A stretch of DNA of 64,000 nt, from the NCBI GenBank assembly GCA_014192065.1, contig BJHH01000002.1, positions 372,001-436,000 of the forward strand, given 5' to 3'. The DNA is from Gemmatimonadota bacterium. Lineage in GTDB: Bacteria; Gemmatimonadota; Gemmatimonadetes; Gemmatimonadales; Gemmatimonadaceae. The position numbers and the translations under genes are program-made. The notes beneath the pieces were generated by a model, which searched no databases, had not been told where the DNA came from, and saw only the letters and a program-made list of their open reading frames with translations. Shown here piece by piece: positions 34,219 through 43,295 of the stretch (positions within the stretch are counted from its first letter, which is position 1; every line of letters starts with the position of its first letter).

Positions 34219-34995
34219 ATGCATCTACGCACAATCACCCTCGCGTCGCTGATGGCCGTGACTCTCCCGGCCCAGTCGCAACGGTCCGCACTCCCTGCCG
34301 ATACCCTCAAGTGGCCCACCGGCACCTTCTCTATCCTCGCGATGGACCCCGCCACGGGCGAAATCGGCGGCGCGGTGCAATCACGCGTCTTCTCCGTGGG
34401 GAACGGCGTGCTCTGGGCCGAGGCAGGGTTCGGCGTCGTTGCGACCCAGGCTATCATCGATGTGAGCTACGGACCACAAGCGCTCGAACTGCTGCGCAAA
34501 GGGCTCAGCGCTGAGCAGGTCGTGAGGCAGGTGCTCGCCAGCGACACCGATCCCGATTCGGTGGGTTGGGCCAAGGCCGGTCGCCAATTCGCCGTACTCG
34601 ACGCGAAGGGAACCCTGTTCGCCCACACTGGCCCCAAGGCCAGCGAATGGGCCGGCAACAAATACTGCGTGGCACCGCATAAATGCTCGGCGCAAGGAAA
34701 CATCCTCGCCGGTTCCGCCGTCGTCGACTCGATGGTTGCCGCATTCGAGCGCACCGAAGGGCCACTGCGCCTGCGCCTCGTGGCGGCGCTCGAGGGCGGG
34801 CAGCGCGCCGGCGGCGACAAACGCGGCCAGCAGTCCGCCGCAATGCTGATCGTGAGTACGAAGAAGAACTGCGGCATCTGGCTGCACAACGACGTGATCC
34901 TGCGACTTCAGGTTGACGACAGCCCGGAACCGATCAAGGAGTTGCGGCGACTGGCGGAGAACCGCGCGGCCGGGAGAAAGGCGGCTGGCTGTTAA
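34219..34995 (+). CDS. Secreted DUF1028 family protein
   Basis: 258 residues. After a short signal peptide (TLASLMAVTLPAQS) the DUF1028 domain is complete: TFSILAMDPATGEIGGAVQS, WAEAGFGVVATQA, SYGPQALELLRKG, HTGPKASEWAG, GNILAG and the conserved AGGDKRGQQSAAMLIV. The family has an Ntn-hydrolase-like fold but no agreed activity. It is divergent from the VPS10-like gene with 73 bp between the starts. Confidence 0.9.
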   Translation: MHLRTITLASLMAVTLPAQSQRSALPADTLKWPTGTFSILAMDPATGEIGGAVQSRVFSVGNGVLWAEAGFGVVATQAIIDVSYGPQALELLRKGLSAEQVVRQVLASDTDPDSVGWAKAGRQFAVLDAKGTLFAHTGPKASEWAGNKYCVAPHKCSAQGNILAGSAVVDSMVAAFERTEGPLRLRLVAALEGGQRAGGDKRGQQSAAMLIVSTKKNCGIWLHNDVILRLQVDDSPEPIKELRRLAENRAAGRKAAGC

Positions 34996-34999
34996 CGCC

Positions 35000-35056
35000 T
35001 TGACGGCATGATCACCTTGAATCTGATATTGTATACGATATATTACATGCCATGTA
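35000..35056 (+). promoter_or_regulatory. Promoter and palindromic operator region of the XRE/nucleotidyltransferase pair
   Basis: An AT-rich island in GC-rich surroundings. TTGACG (35000-35005) and TTGAAT (35018-35023) are -35 candidates, and TATATT/TATTAC (35039-35046) a -10 candidate. A near-perfect 16-bp palindrome centred on GTATAC spans 35026-35041. A perfect 13-bp one, TACATGCCATGTA, spans 35044-35056 and covers the XRE start codon at 35052. With the second -35 choice the transcript would begin at or near the ATG, that is, almost leaderless; no ribosome site is visible. Autoregulation by the XRE protein is inferred. Confidence 0.5.
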
Positions 35057-35462
35057 CGATGTCGATGCCGCACCGATAGTTCGCCGCGTTCGCGAGGCGT
35101 CTGCACTTTCACAGCGCGAACTCGCTGACCGCGCTGGCACGACCCAGGCCGTCGTGTCACGCGTGGAGTCGGGTGTGGCCAGTCCGTCGTTCGACATGGT
35201 TCGACGGCTCGCCAATGCCGCTGGATTCGAGCTCCGCCTCGAGTGTGTGCCCCACCGCGTGACCGATCCTGTCGTGGACGCGTACAAACCCGGCGTGGAC
35301 CAGTCGCTGCTCATTGCCAATCTGCGCAAGTCACCGCGCGAACGGTTCAGCACCCTCCTGTCCGCACGACGCTTCATTCTGAAGGTGCGACGCGTCGGCG
35401 AGGAAGCCCGCAATCGAGTCGCTGAGCCGACGGCAAAGTACGGCGGACAGGACGATGGATAA
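35052..35462 (+). CDS. XRE-type helix-turn-helix protein (candidate antitoxin/regulator)
   Basis: 136 residues. The N-terminal 65 residues are a lambda-repressor-like HTH (VREASALSQRELADRAGTTQAVVSRVESGVASPSFDMVRRLANAAGF). The rest includes RKSPRERFSTLLSARRFI, a region often seen in regulators paired with nucleotidyltransferases. Its last 8 bases overlap the start of the next gene. It probably represses the pair through the palindromes upstream. Confidence 0.85.
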   Translation: MYDVDAAPIVRRVREASALSQRELADRAGTTQAVVSRVESGVASPSFDMVRRLANAAGFELRLECVPHRVTDPVVDAYKPGVDQSLLIANLRKSPRERFSTLLSARRFILKVRRVGEEARNRVAEPTAKYGGQDDG

Positions 35463-35943
35463 CGACCTAGACAATATTCTCACGCGACTGCACGCAGCGG
35501 GTGTCGAGTTCATCATCGTCGGAGGCGTTGCCGCCAATCTTCACGGCTCAGCGCGCGTCACCGTCGACCTCGACCTGATGTACAAGCGCGGGGATGCGAA
35601 CATCACGCGGCTGGTCGGGGCGCTCGCACCGCTATCACCATACCTTCGTGGCGCACCGCTTGGCCTGCCATTTCGGTTCGACCATCCCACGGTCACCGCG
35701 GGCCTCAACTTCACACTCGACACGTCCTCTGGTCCACTGGACCTACTCGGCGAGATGGCCGGCGTCGGGCGCTACGAAGATGTCGTTCTGCACACGAACA
35801 CCATGGACATCATCGGCAATGACTCGCTCGTCATCGAACTCGATTGGCTCATTCGCGCCAAGCGCGCCGCCGGTCGGCCGAAGGACCTCGAAGTGCTCGC
35901 CGAACTGGAGATCCTCCGGGGCCTCACCGACAAGAACGGCTAA
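35455..35943 (+). CDS. Nucleotidyltransferase-fold protein (candidate toxin)
   Basis: 162 residues. The minimal nucleotidyltransferase core is visible: FIIVGGVAANLHGSARVTVDLDLM, which has GG and the T-x-D-x-D acidic pair, followed by a final helix typical of this fold (LIRAKRAAGRPKDLEVLAELE). Such proteins occur in toxin-antitoxin and abortive-infection systems (MNT- and AbiEii-like), where they modify tRNA or a partner protein. Pairing with an overlapping XRE gene supports that reading, but direct evidence is lacking. Confidence 0.8.
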   Translation: MDNDLDNILTRLHAAGVEFIIVGGVAANLHGSARVTVDLDLMYKRGDANITRLVGALAPLSPYLRGAPLGLPFRFDHPTVTAGLNFTLDTSSGPLDLLGEMAGVGRYEDVVLHTNTMDIIGNDSLVIELDWLIRAKRAAGRPKDLEVLAELEILRGLTDKNG

Positions 35944-35946
35944 CCG

Positions 35947-38265
35947 CTACCGCTGTCCGTCGAACGTCGCGTTCGGTTTCTTCACCGGCATCAGGTACTT
36001 CGCGTACCAGTCCAGCACCCGCTGGTGATAGTCGATGAAATCGGATTCCGTCGTGTTCGGCACGCCATGACCGCCGTTCGCGTAATTGGCCCATGTCACC
36101 GTCTTCCCGAGTCGCCGCAGCGCATAGTACATCTCGCGCGTGTTGATCGCCGGCACGTTGTGGTCCTCGCCTCCGGTCATCAACAGCAGCGGCGTCTTGA
36201 TGCGGTCGGCGAACATGATCGCCGAGTGCTCGATGTACTTCTGCGGTGCCTGCCAGAGTGTCGCACCGATCCGATCCTGGCTCTTCTCCGCTGCGTGAAT
36301 GTTGCGTACGCCAAGCCGTGGACTGTCGGTGTAGAACGAAATGATGTCCACCTTGCCGCTCATATTGATTGCGGCCTTGAACCGGTCGGTGTATGTGACG
36401 AGCAGGTTGGTCGCGTAGCCGCCATAGCTCGTACCATGGACGCCAAGCCGTGAGCTGTCGGCGATGCCGAGCCGGATGACTTCATTCGCAGCGGCGAGCA
36501 CCCCCTTCTGCCACGCCTCTTCCGGATAGCCGACCTCGAACCCGACACTCGGTTTCACGACGGCATACCCGTGTGATGCGAGCAGATTTGCGACCGCATC
36601 CCACGTGTCGTCGAAGAAATCTTCATAGATAAGGAAGACGGTCGGATACCGCGTGCCTTCCTGATAGTTCGCCGGCAGGTGCACCACCCCGTAGCGCGAC
36701 TTGCCGTCGGCGTCGAGGTACTTGATGAGCTGTGTCTTGGCGATGGGCTTCTGCGCGAGCTGCGGATTCGCCTCGATCACGCGACGCATATTGCCGAGCG
36801 ACGCGTCGGCCACGTAGAGATCCGCCACACGATTGCCATTCGCTACGCTGAGCACGGCCGTCGCGCCGTCCTTCGACAGGCGCAGGCCGTTGAAGTACTT
36901 CTCGCCGCGCACCAGTTCGGTCTTCTGTTTGGTGTCACGGTCGTAACGGAACACCGCACGGTCCCACTGCGTGCGCGAGTGCTCGGTGAAGTAGAGGTAC
37001 CGACCGTCCTGGCTCCAGGTGGCAAGCTGTGTACGGGGGAGCACCGTGTTCGAATCGGGGACGGCGATGATCAGTTCCTTGTCGCCAGTCGCCGCATCCA
37101 CCAGCCAGAGCCCCTCGCCGTTCGATGCCATGAGCGCGTCGCCAGCTGGACTCCAGCGCACGACGGTGAAGCGCTCTTTCGCCCGCTGCGCGCGGGCGGC
37201 CGCTGTGGTGTCGGGAGTTGCCGGAGCGGGCGTTGCGCCGCGGACTGGCATGGGCGGGCCGAGGACTAATCGGCTGGCCGTGTCGGCGATCGATCCGACG
37301 AACACGCGACCGTCGCGGCCAGTCGCGAAACGGCGGCCGTCGTCAGACCACGAGAGCGTCACGCCCTTGAGCGATGCGAATAACGTGCGTCCGGTGGTCT
37401 CGCCAAGAGACTGCGTCACGAGCTTCCACTCACGCCCGCCGATGATGTCGTAGTCAGTCTTCTTCGTGATGTCTTCCTGCACCGTGATCGCCGAGCCGTC
37501 CTTGGCGAGCGTCCACGGGCCGATGAGCCCGGTGGGAAGAATTGTTGCCACGGCGCCGGTCGAAACTGTCCACGTGGCAATGGCGCGTTCCGCATTGAGG
37601 CGGTTCATCGCGTCCCATTCCAGGAAGTCCTCGGTACCGTCGAGCACCGTCACCGGTCCCTTTGTCAGTTCGTTGAACCGCGCCTTCGCACGCGCCTTCC
37701 AACCGTCCGCGCGCAGAGCGAAGGCCAGGGCCTTTCCGTCCTCGGTCCACCTCAGCTCGCTGTTCTCGGCGACGTACTGACCGGCCGGCGTCTTGGCGAC
37801 ACTGATCCCGCCGGTGTTCCGGTCCCAGCTGCTGAGTTGAACCGCATCGTTTTCGATTGTGAGCAGTGCGAGTTTCGACGCGTCGGGCGACCACGCAGCG
37901 GCGCGCACGGTCTTCTTGATTGGAAAGGCGGCACGCTGCGCAAGCGACTTCGTGTCCACGATCAGCAGCCGCACTGGCGTGGTACGCAGATAGGTCGGGT
38001 CATTGTCGCGCGCGGCTTCCGCACCAAGTGCGTCTCGGCGGGATGAGACGGTCACGGCAAGCCAGCGGCCGTCCGCTGAAAGGTCCAAGACAGTCGTCGT
38101 GTTGATGTCGAGGAGATCGCGGATGCCGAGTGAATCGGCACGTACGGCATAGGCCGTTACCGGCGTGGTCCGAGCGGCGAGTTCCGGTGCGCGAATCGTC
38201 GCTGGAACAGCGGCGACTATGGTGAACGCGGCGGCGGGAGCGAGCGAGCCAAGGAAAAGACGCAT
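35947..38265 (-). CDS. S9 family peptidase (prolyl oligopeptidase-like), secreted
   Basis: 772 residues with a signal or membrane-anchor segment (FLGSLAPAAAFTIVAAV). An N-terminal propeller region (LDLSADGRWLAVTV, AWSPDASKLALL, VRWSPAGDALMAS) precedes the alpha/beta-hydrolase domain with nucleophile GTSYGG (S613), TGGEDHNVP (Asp about 701) and GGHGVP (His about 733). It should cleave short peptides in the periplasm. The start at 38265 has an AGAGG site. It ends 3 bp from the convergent nucleotidyltransferase gene. Confidence 0.9.
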   Translation of the reverse strand: MRLFLGSLAPAAAFTIVAAVPATIRAPELAARTTPVTAYAVRADSLGIRDLLDINTTTVLDLSADGRWLAVTVSSRRDALGAEAARDNDPTYLRTTPVRLLIVDTKSLAQRAAFPIKKTVRAAAWSPDASKLALLTIENDAVQLSSWDRNTGGISVAKTPAGQYVAENSELRWTEDGKALAFALRADGWKARAKARFNELTKGPVTVLDGTEDFLEWDAMNRLNAERAIATWTVSTGAVATILPTGLIGPWTLAKDGSAITVQEDITKKTDYDIIGGREWKLVTQSLGETTGRTLFASLKGVTLSWSDDGRRFATGRDGRVFVGSIADTASRLVLGPPMPVRGATPAPATPDTTAAARAQRAKERFTVVRWSPAGDALMASNGEGLWLVDAATGDKELIIAVPDSNTVLPRTQLATWSQDGRYLYFTEHSRTQWDRAVFRYDRDTKQKTELVRGEKYFNGLRLSKDGATAVLSVANGNRVADLYVADASLGNMRRVIEANPQLAQKPIAKTQLIKYLDADGKSRYGVVHLPANYQEGTRYPTVFLIYEDFFDDTWDAVANLLASHGYAVVKPSVGFEVGYPEEAWQKGVLAAANEVIRLGIADSSRLGVHGTSYGGYATNLLVTYTDRFKAAINMSGKVDIISFYTDSPRLGVRNIHAAEKSQDRIGATLWQAPQKYIEHSAIMFADRIKTPLLLMTGGEDHNVPAINTREMYYALRRLGKTVTWANYANGGHGVPNTTESDFIDYHQRVLDWYAKYLMPVKKPNATFDGQR

Positions 38266-38356
38266 GGAAACCTCTGCGGGAAGGCGGACGGTCAGCTCGG
38301 CGAAAATGTCCCCGTTTGGCACCGCGGCGCCAGTGGGGGACGGTGCTGAGACTTGG

Positions 38357-39127
38357 TCAGCGCGTCCAGATGATCATGAGCCCGCAGCTACTGCGCGTGC
38401 CGTTGTATCTGGCCGGGATGGACGCGGCGCTGGCGTAGTACTCGATGCCGGCGATGATGCCTGGCGGAAGCGAGTTGATGTCGAACGGCCGTTCGGTGGG
38501 GTCGCCCTGGTAGATGAAGATCCCGTCGAGCACGATCGCCGCCGGACAATCGCCAGGCGCGTTTCCACCGTTCGTCATGGCGCCACCGGGAAGCTGCATG
38601 CGGCCCCCGGCCACGATGGCCTCTCTGCCGGAGCGCTTCACTTCGACGCCGGGTACGGTCGTGCGGATGATGTCCGACGTCGTACTCCACGCCCGCTTGT
38701 CGAGCTCCGCCTGGGTGACAAAGCGGCCGCCGTTGCCGGCCAACCGTCGCTCTTCAAAATCCACGAGCTTGGCACGGACGGGCGCTTTGGTCTCGACCTT
38801 CACGTCGGGAAGCGCTTGCGCGTTCGGTGTCATCAGGAAGTCCGCTTCCAGGGCATCTTTCGCGGCGAATCGCACGCGCGTAGCGAGTGCGCCAAAACCA
38901 ATCTTCTTGGCCGTCACGATCTGTGCGCCAGGCTTGATTCCCACGAGCGTAAAGTTGCCGAGCGAATCGCTCACGGCCTGGAGTTTCAATTCGTCGATGG
39001 CGACCACGACGCCGGCGATTGGGCGCTCGGTGGAATCCGTGAGTACACGGCCGCGTAGGCTCGCTCCCTGGGCGAGCACCGTGACGGGCGCCAGGCCGCA
39101 CAGCAGGATCAGCGCGCGCCACGTCAT
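38357..39127 (-). CDS. CarboxypepD_reg/TonB-plug protein without barrel (copy 1)
   Basis: 256 residues with a signal peptide (ALILLCGLAPVTVLAQ). A CarboxypepD_reg-like Ig domain (LRGRVLTDSTERPIAGVVVAI...GNFTLVGI) is followed by a linker and a TonB-dependent-receptor plug-like region (DIIRTTVPGVEV, AIVLDGIF, GIEYYASAASIPARYN). The protein then stops at CGLMIIWTR, so the beta barrel is absent. It is a paralogue of the gene just upstream and overlaps it by ATGA. Function is unknown; a ligand-binding or carrier role at the outer membrane is a guess. Confidence 0.8.
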   Translation of the reverse strand: MTWRALILLCGLAPVTVLAQGASLRGRVLTDSTERPIAGVVVAIDELKLQAVSDSLGNFTLVGIKPGAQIVTAKKIGFGALATRVRFAAKDALEADFLMTPNAQALPDVKVETKAPVRAKLVDFEERRLAGNGGRFVTQAELDKRAWSTTSDIIRTTVPGVEVKRSGREAIVAGGRMQLPGGAMTNGGNAPGDCPAAIVLDGIFIYQGDPTERPFDINSLPPGIIAGIEYYASAASIPARYNGTRSSCGLMIIWTR

Positions 39128-40011
39128 CGGGTCCAGATCAGCATGAGGCCACAGGTGTTCCGCATGCCGTTGTACTTGGTCGGAATCGATGCCGCGCTCG
39201 CGTAATACTCGATACCCGCGATGACCGATGGTCCGATCGAGTTGATGTCGAATGGTGGCTCATCCCGCGAAATGGAGCCCGTGGCAGTCGGACTGCCATA
39301 GTTGCCCTGGTAGACAAAGATGCCGTCCAGCACCACGGCGGCGAAACAGGGACCGGGCTTGGCCCCGCCATTTGCCATGGCTCCGCCCGGCACCTGCATC
39401 CGGCCTCCCACGACATAGGCCTGCGATGGCCGCACGACATCGCGCATGATCTCCATGCCCGGGACCTTGGTGCGGATGATGTCCGCCGTGACACTGTATG
39501 CCCGCTTGTCGATCTCGTCCTGCGTGATGAAGCGGCCACCCACGCCCGCCGTCCTGCGCTCCTCGAACTCCGCCAACTTTGGCGGAAGCGCGCGCTTGGC
39601 ATTGACGTTCACGTCCGGAAGATCCTGCACATTCCGCGTCATCAGGAAATCAGCTTCGACCGCGAGGTTCGCGGTGAAGCGCACGCGGGTAGCCAGCGCA
39701 CCGAACCCAATCCGTTGCGCACGCACGATGTACTCACCCGGCGCGATGCCCGTAAGCACGAAGTGGCCGAGCGAATCGCTGATGGTGTGCCGTTTCAGTT
39801 CGTCGATGGCGACCACCACGCCAACAATCGGCCGATCGATGGAATCCGTGAGCGCGCGTCCACGCAACGTCGCGGACTGCGCACTCAGCGCGAGGGAAAC
39901 CAGCGGTACCAGGAGCGCTCCGTGCGTCGAACTCAGCACACGCTCCCTGACCGCTCGCCCTGCGCCAAATCGTTCGGAACTCACCACACGCCCTCCCGCG
40001 TCAGCCGTCAC
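39124..40011 (-). CDS. CarboxypepD_reg/TonB-plug protein without barrel (copy 2)
   Basis: Up to 295 residues; the same two-domain plan as copy 1 and about 60% identical by eye over most of its length, with a small insert (GNYGSPTATGSISRDE) near the end. It finishes NTCGLMLIWTR. The frame opens with a GTG at 40009-40011 overlapping the methyltransferase stop (GTGA). Later GTGs, for example at 39939, would give a tidier signal peptide (LSSTHGALLVPLVSLALSAQ), so the start is uncertain. A tandem duplication is the simplest origin. Confidence 0.78.
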   Translation of the reverse strand: MTADAGGRVVSSERFGAGRAVRERVLSSTHGALLVPLVSLALSAQSATLRGRALTDSIDRPIVGVVVAIDELKRHTISDSLGHFVLTGIAPGEYIVRAQRIGFGALATRVRFTANLAVEADFLMTRNVQDLPDVNVNAKRALPPKLAEFEERRTAGVGGRFITQDEIDKRAYSVTADIIRTKVPGMEIMRDVVRPSQAYVVGGRMQVPGGAMANGGAKPGPCFAAVVLDGIFVYQGNYGSPTATGSISRDEPPFDINSIGPSVIAGIEYYASAASIPTKYNGMRNTCGLMLIWTR

Positions 40012-41072
40012 TCCGCCTGCATATCCCGCAACACCCCCCTTGCTCCCTTCCCGGCCACAAAGATGAACTCGTTGTTCCGGAGTTTCCCCACCTTTCCGAC
40101 CTTTTCGCCGCGGGGGTTATAGATCCCGATCCGCGCGCCGACGTACCGCTTGTGCGACACCGGAATCGCGGCCACCTCGCCGTGCGAGTCCTCGAGCAAC
40201 GACACGATGTCTTCGAACGCGAAGAACCCCTCATCACTGAACGAGACGATCAGATGTTTCGCAGGCACCGTGCGCACCAGTGACGAGAACGCCCCCCACG
40301 CTTTCACGCGCGAGTTGAACGGGCTCTTCACCGTACGGCAATCCTCGCGCTTGCGCGCAATGCCATACGCCTCCGGCGCGTCGTGCCGCACGAGTGTTTC
40401 CCAAATGTGGTAGTTGGCGTGGTACGAATGCTGGTTGTATGGCGGATCGAGGTACGCGATGTCCACCTCGTCCATCTGCGATGCGAGCGTGTTCGCGTCC
40501 TGGCGCACGGCACGGCCACGCCCTGCGTTGAGTTCCGGCATTCGCAATGTGAGCGGATTGAACGAGCGCGGCGCCCACTGTTTGAGGTACGCCATCTGCA
40601 GACCAGTCGTCGAATCCACGCGGTCCGCCGCCTCCATCAAAGAGGTCAGCAGCACGGCGCGCTCCACACGGCCGTCCGCGACTTCCTCGATCGCATCACG
40701 GATGGCGTCGATCCGGCGACCATTCGCCGGCTGGAAGTAGCGCGACTGTTCGCAAAACGTTCGCGTGACATAGCCATCGTGGCCGGGCAGCGCGTTCAGC
40801 CGTGCAATCTTCTCGGCCAGCACGCGCTTGCGCACGCGCTTGGCGTCTGCCTCGATGTACGTCGTCGCCAGGACCTCGCCGTAGGTCGCCAGATCGTTCG
40901 CGGTGACGAAGTACCCAGCCTGCTTGAGCCCCTGCGCGACCCGAGTCGTGCCGGAGAACAGGTCACAGGCGGTGGTGGCGTGCTTGGTCGCACCCGTGCG
41001 CGCACGCAGCGCGTCGGCCACCGCCACGATGCGCGTGACCAGCGTTCGCTTGGATCCGATGTACTTGATCAC
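40008..41072 (-). CDS. D12-class N6-adenine DNA methyltransferase (orphan)
   Basis: 354 residues. The N-terminal MIKYIGSKRTL, motif I DLFSGTTRVAQGL (37-49) and motif IV IAYLDPPYNQHSY define an adenine-N6 (Dam/D12-type) methyltransferase. No restriction endonuclease or specificity subunit is adjacent, so it may be a solitary epigenetic enzyme or a type II relic. The recognition sequence is unknown. It overlaps the downstream plug gene and begins 25 bp after the upstream membrane protein gene, so it sits inside a transcription unit. Confidence 0.87.
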   Translation of the reverse strand: MIKYIGSKRTLVTRIVAVADALRARTGATKHATTACDLFSGTTRVAQGLKQAGYFVTANDLATYGEVLATTYIEADAKRVRKRVLAEKIARLNALPGHDGYVTRTFCEQSRYFQPANGRRIDAIRDAIEEVADGRVERAVLLTSLMEAADRVDSTTGLQMAYLKQWAPRSFNPLTLRMPELNAGRGRAVRQDANTLASQMDEVDIAYLDPPYNQHSYHANYHIWETLVRHDAPEAYGIARKREDCRTVKSPFNSRVKAWGAFSSLVRTVPAKHLIVSFSDEGFFAFEDIVSLLEDSHGEVAAIPVSHKRYVGARIGIYNPRGEKVGKVGKLRNNEFIFVAGKGARGVLRDMQAE

Positions 41073-41097
41073 CTGCAGCCCACCGACGTAGCTCGCG

Positions 41098-41601
41098 TCA
41101 GACGTACCGCGCGATCGCCATCGTCACGACGGTGATGAGCAGCAATGTCGCCACGAGGCGACCAAACATCATCGCCTTGCCACTCACCGCCTGGACCTCT
41201 GCCATCTTCGCCTCGCGCTCAGCGCCCACCGGCATTGCTGCCGCGGCGGCGGCGAGGTCGCCGGCCTTGAACGTGTTCGCGCGCATCCCGAACCAGCCCA
41301 TAGCGACGGCCAACACCGCCGTAACGGTGCCGACCTCAAGCGTCATCGCCTCGCGCGTGCGGGCCCAATCGGATCCGCCACCCATACGGATCATGTACAT
41401 CCAAAGACCGCTCGCAATCGCGATCAAGGCGATCATTGGCACCGCATTAAACATTCCGCGGCTCCGCAACGCGCCCATCATCTTGTCGCCATCAGATCCA
41501 ACCTCACGGACGGCGGGCATCAGATAACTGACCGTGAAAAAGAGCGTGCCGGCCCAAAATACGCCGGTGACAATGTGCACAATGCGAAGGAAGAGCCACA
41601 T
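41098..41601 (-). CDS. Four-helix integral membrane protein (DUF2269/CopD-like)
   Basis: 167 residues and four hydrophobic helices (RIVHIVTGVFWAGTLFFTVSYL, AVPMIALIAIASGLWMYMI, VGTVTAVLAVAMGWFGM, GRLVATLLLITVVTMAI). The first helix with RIVHIVTGVFWAG recalls the His-containing helices of CopD/DUF2269-like proteins, some of which bind haem. The match is loose. It is the first gene of a short minus-strand series leading into the methyltransferase. Confidence 0.65.
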   Translation of the reverse strand: MWLFLRIVHIVTGVFWAGTLFFTVSYLMPAVREVGSDGDKMMGALRSRGMFNAVPMIALIAIASGLWMYMIRMGGGSDWARTREAMTLEVGTVTAVLAVAMGWFGMRANTFKAGDLAAAAAAMPVGAEREAKMAEVQAVSGKAMMFGRLVATLLLITVVTMAIARYV

Positions 41602-41732
41602 GGAGATGATCTCCTCGACGCGCGCGAAGGCGCGGCGGTGAACGGTGAATCAGCGAATGCGGCACAACGCGCGGCGGCGGAACTAGACGAATCTACGCAA
41701 CACCTAAACGTGCGACGGGGTCGCGCGGCGCA

Positions 41733-43112
41733 TCACCGCCGGTCCACGACCACCTTACCACCCTTCATCACCCACTTCACACCCTTGAGTACCGCCTCGA
41801 CGTCCGACCGCGGATCGCCTTGGACCGCCACGATGTCGGCGAAATAGCCCGGTGCCACCCGCCCAATCCGATCCGTCATGCCAAGCACCTCGGCGCCGTT
41901 GATTGTGGCTGCCCCAAGCGCCTGCAGCGGAGTCATCCCCGCCTGAACGTACAAACCCAGCTCACGCGTGTTCTGCCCAAACATCATGTGCACGGCGTCG
42001 GAACCCATCGCGAGCTTCACGCCGGCCTTCAACGCGCGTCGCGCGGTCTCGAGGTTCTTCGCGCGGTATTGGTTGAGTCCTCGCACCTGGTCGTCGGTGT
42101 AGCCGTAGTCCGTGTGAAAATCCGCGTAGTACCGGTTATGGTCGATCGTCGGCACGTAGATCGTGCCTTGTTTGGCCATGAGCGCCAGCGTCGCATCGTC
42201 GAGCTCGATCGCGTGCTCAAGCGTGTTGGTGCCCGCGCGCACGGCGTCGCGGCCGCCCGGTGCTCCATAGGAATGGATCGCGATGCGCTTCCCGTACTTG
42301 TGCGCGGCATCCACCACCGCCTTCATCTCTTCATAGGTAAAGGTCTGGGTCGTCGAGGTGTCGGCACCCGTACCGCGCGAGCCGTACACCTTGATGACGT
42401 CCGCGCCTGAATCCACCTGCGCCTTGACTGCGCCGTCAAACTGCGCGATGTCGGTGATCTGGCCGCGCATCCATGCCGGAGTTGTCGGCACCGCAGGAGC
42501 GCCGCCAGCACGCCCTCCTCCTCCGGCCCCTGCTCCGGCGCCACTGCCAGCCGCCGCCATCGGTGCCACCGGTGCGCGCGGCTTCGACATCCCATACCCC
42601 GATACGAACATCCGCGGGCCAACCGCTTCGCCACGGTTGATCCGGTCGCGCATCATGACGTCCACGTAGTTCGATGCGCCCAAGTCGCGCACAGTCGTGA
42701 CGCCGGTCTCGAGCGTCAGCCGCGCATTCTCCATCGCCACCGTGGCGAGTTCAACAGGCGTCCGGCGTGTGTTGCCAGCGCCGAACGGGCGCGAACCGGG
42801 CGCATGATCCCAGTAGTAGGTCATGTGCGTGTGCACATCCACCATTCCAGGAATCGCCGAGTAGGCACGAAGGTCGGTAACGGTCGCGCCGGCAGGAATC
42901 GCACCGTCGCCGCGGCCAACACTCACGATCCGCTCACCCGCAATGACGACGACGGCGTCGTTCACGACCGCGCCATCGCCATTCACCAACCGCGCGAAAC
43001 GCAGCGCCGATACGGGACCGGCCGCGGCAACGGTACCAGCCGACGGTATTTGGGCGCAGCCAATGGAGATCGCCGTGGCGGCAACGAGCGTAACGCCGAG
43101 AGTCCGGTTCAT
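41733..43112 (-). CDS. Amidohydrolase lipoprotein (metal-dependent hydrolase)
   Basis: 459 residues with a lipoprotein signal (AISIGC, Cys19). The amidohydrolase fold is shown by the metal motif VDVHTHMTYY (His94/96), IAIHSYG, LEHAIEL and the late GSDAVHM (Asp). A short Gly-rich insert (GSGAGAGAGGGGRAGG, about 188-206) interrupts the barrel. Related enzymes cleave cyclic amides, imidazolones or prolyl dipeptides; the substrate is not fixed by sequence. It is divergent from the M14 gene with 183 bp between. Confidence 0.88.
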   Translation of the reverse strand: MNRTLGVTLVAATAISIGCAQIPSAGTVAAAGPVSALRFARLVNGDGAVVNDAVVVIAGERIVSVGRGDGAIPAGATVTDLRAYSAIPGMVDVHTHMTYYWDHAPGSRPFGAGNTRRTPVELATVAMENARLTLETGVTTVRDLGASNYVDVMMRDRINRGEAVGPRMFVSGYGMSKPRAPVAPMAAAGSGAGAGAGGGGRAGGAPAVPTTPAWMRGQITDIAQFDGAVKAQVDSGADVIKVYGSRGTGADTSTTQTFTYEEMKAVVDAAHKYGKRIAIHSYGAPGGRDAVRAGTNTLEHAIELDDATLALMAKQGTIYVPTIDHNRYYADFHTDYGYTDDQVRGLNQYRAKNLETARRALKAGVKLAMGSDAVHMMFGQNTRELGLYVQAGMTPLQALGAATINGAEVLGMTDRIGRVAPGYFADIVAVQGDPRSDVEAVLKGVKWVMKGGKVVVDRR

Positions 43113-43295
43113 CCGGGAACGTTGGCCAAAAACTCAGACCATAGCTAGCCACGTCAACCGGCTGTCTACGCGGCTCTACCGGCCGTATCAGCGCACCCGG
43201 TCCCGGATGCGTAACCTTCCATAAGAGAAGTCGCAATTGTTCGAAGTACCGGGCCAGCCGCTCGGTGACACTCATTTCCATTAGACGGAGGCAGG

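Noticed and set aside
38308-38341. GTCCCC...GGGGAC inverted repeat as a terminator for the plug genes
   Set aside because: The stem is interrupted by several mismatches and lacks a T-run, so support is too weak to list.
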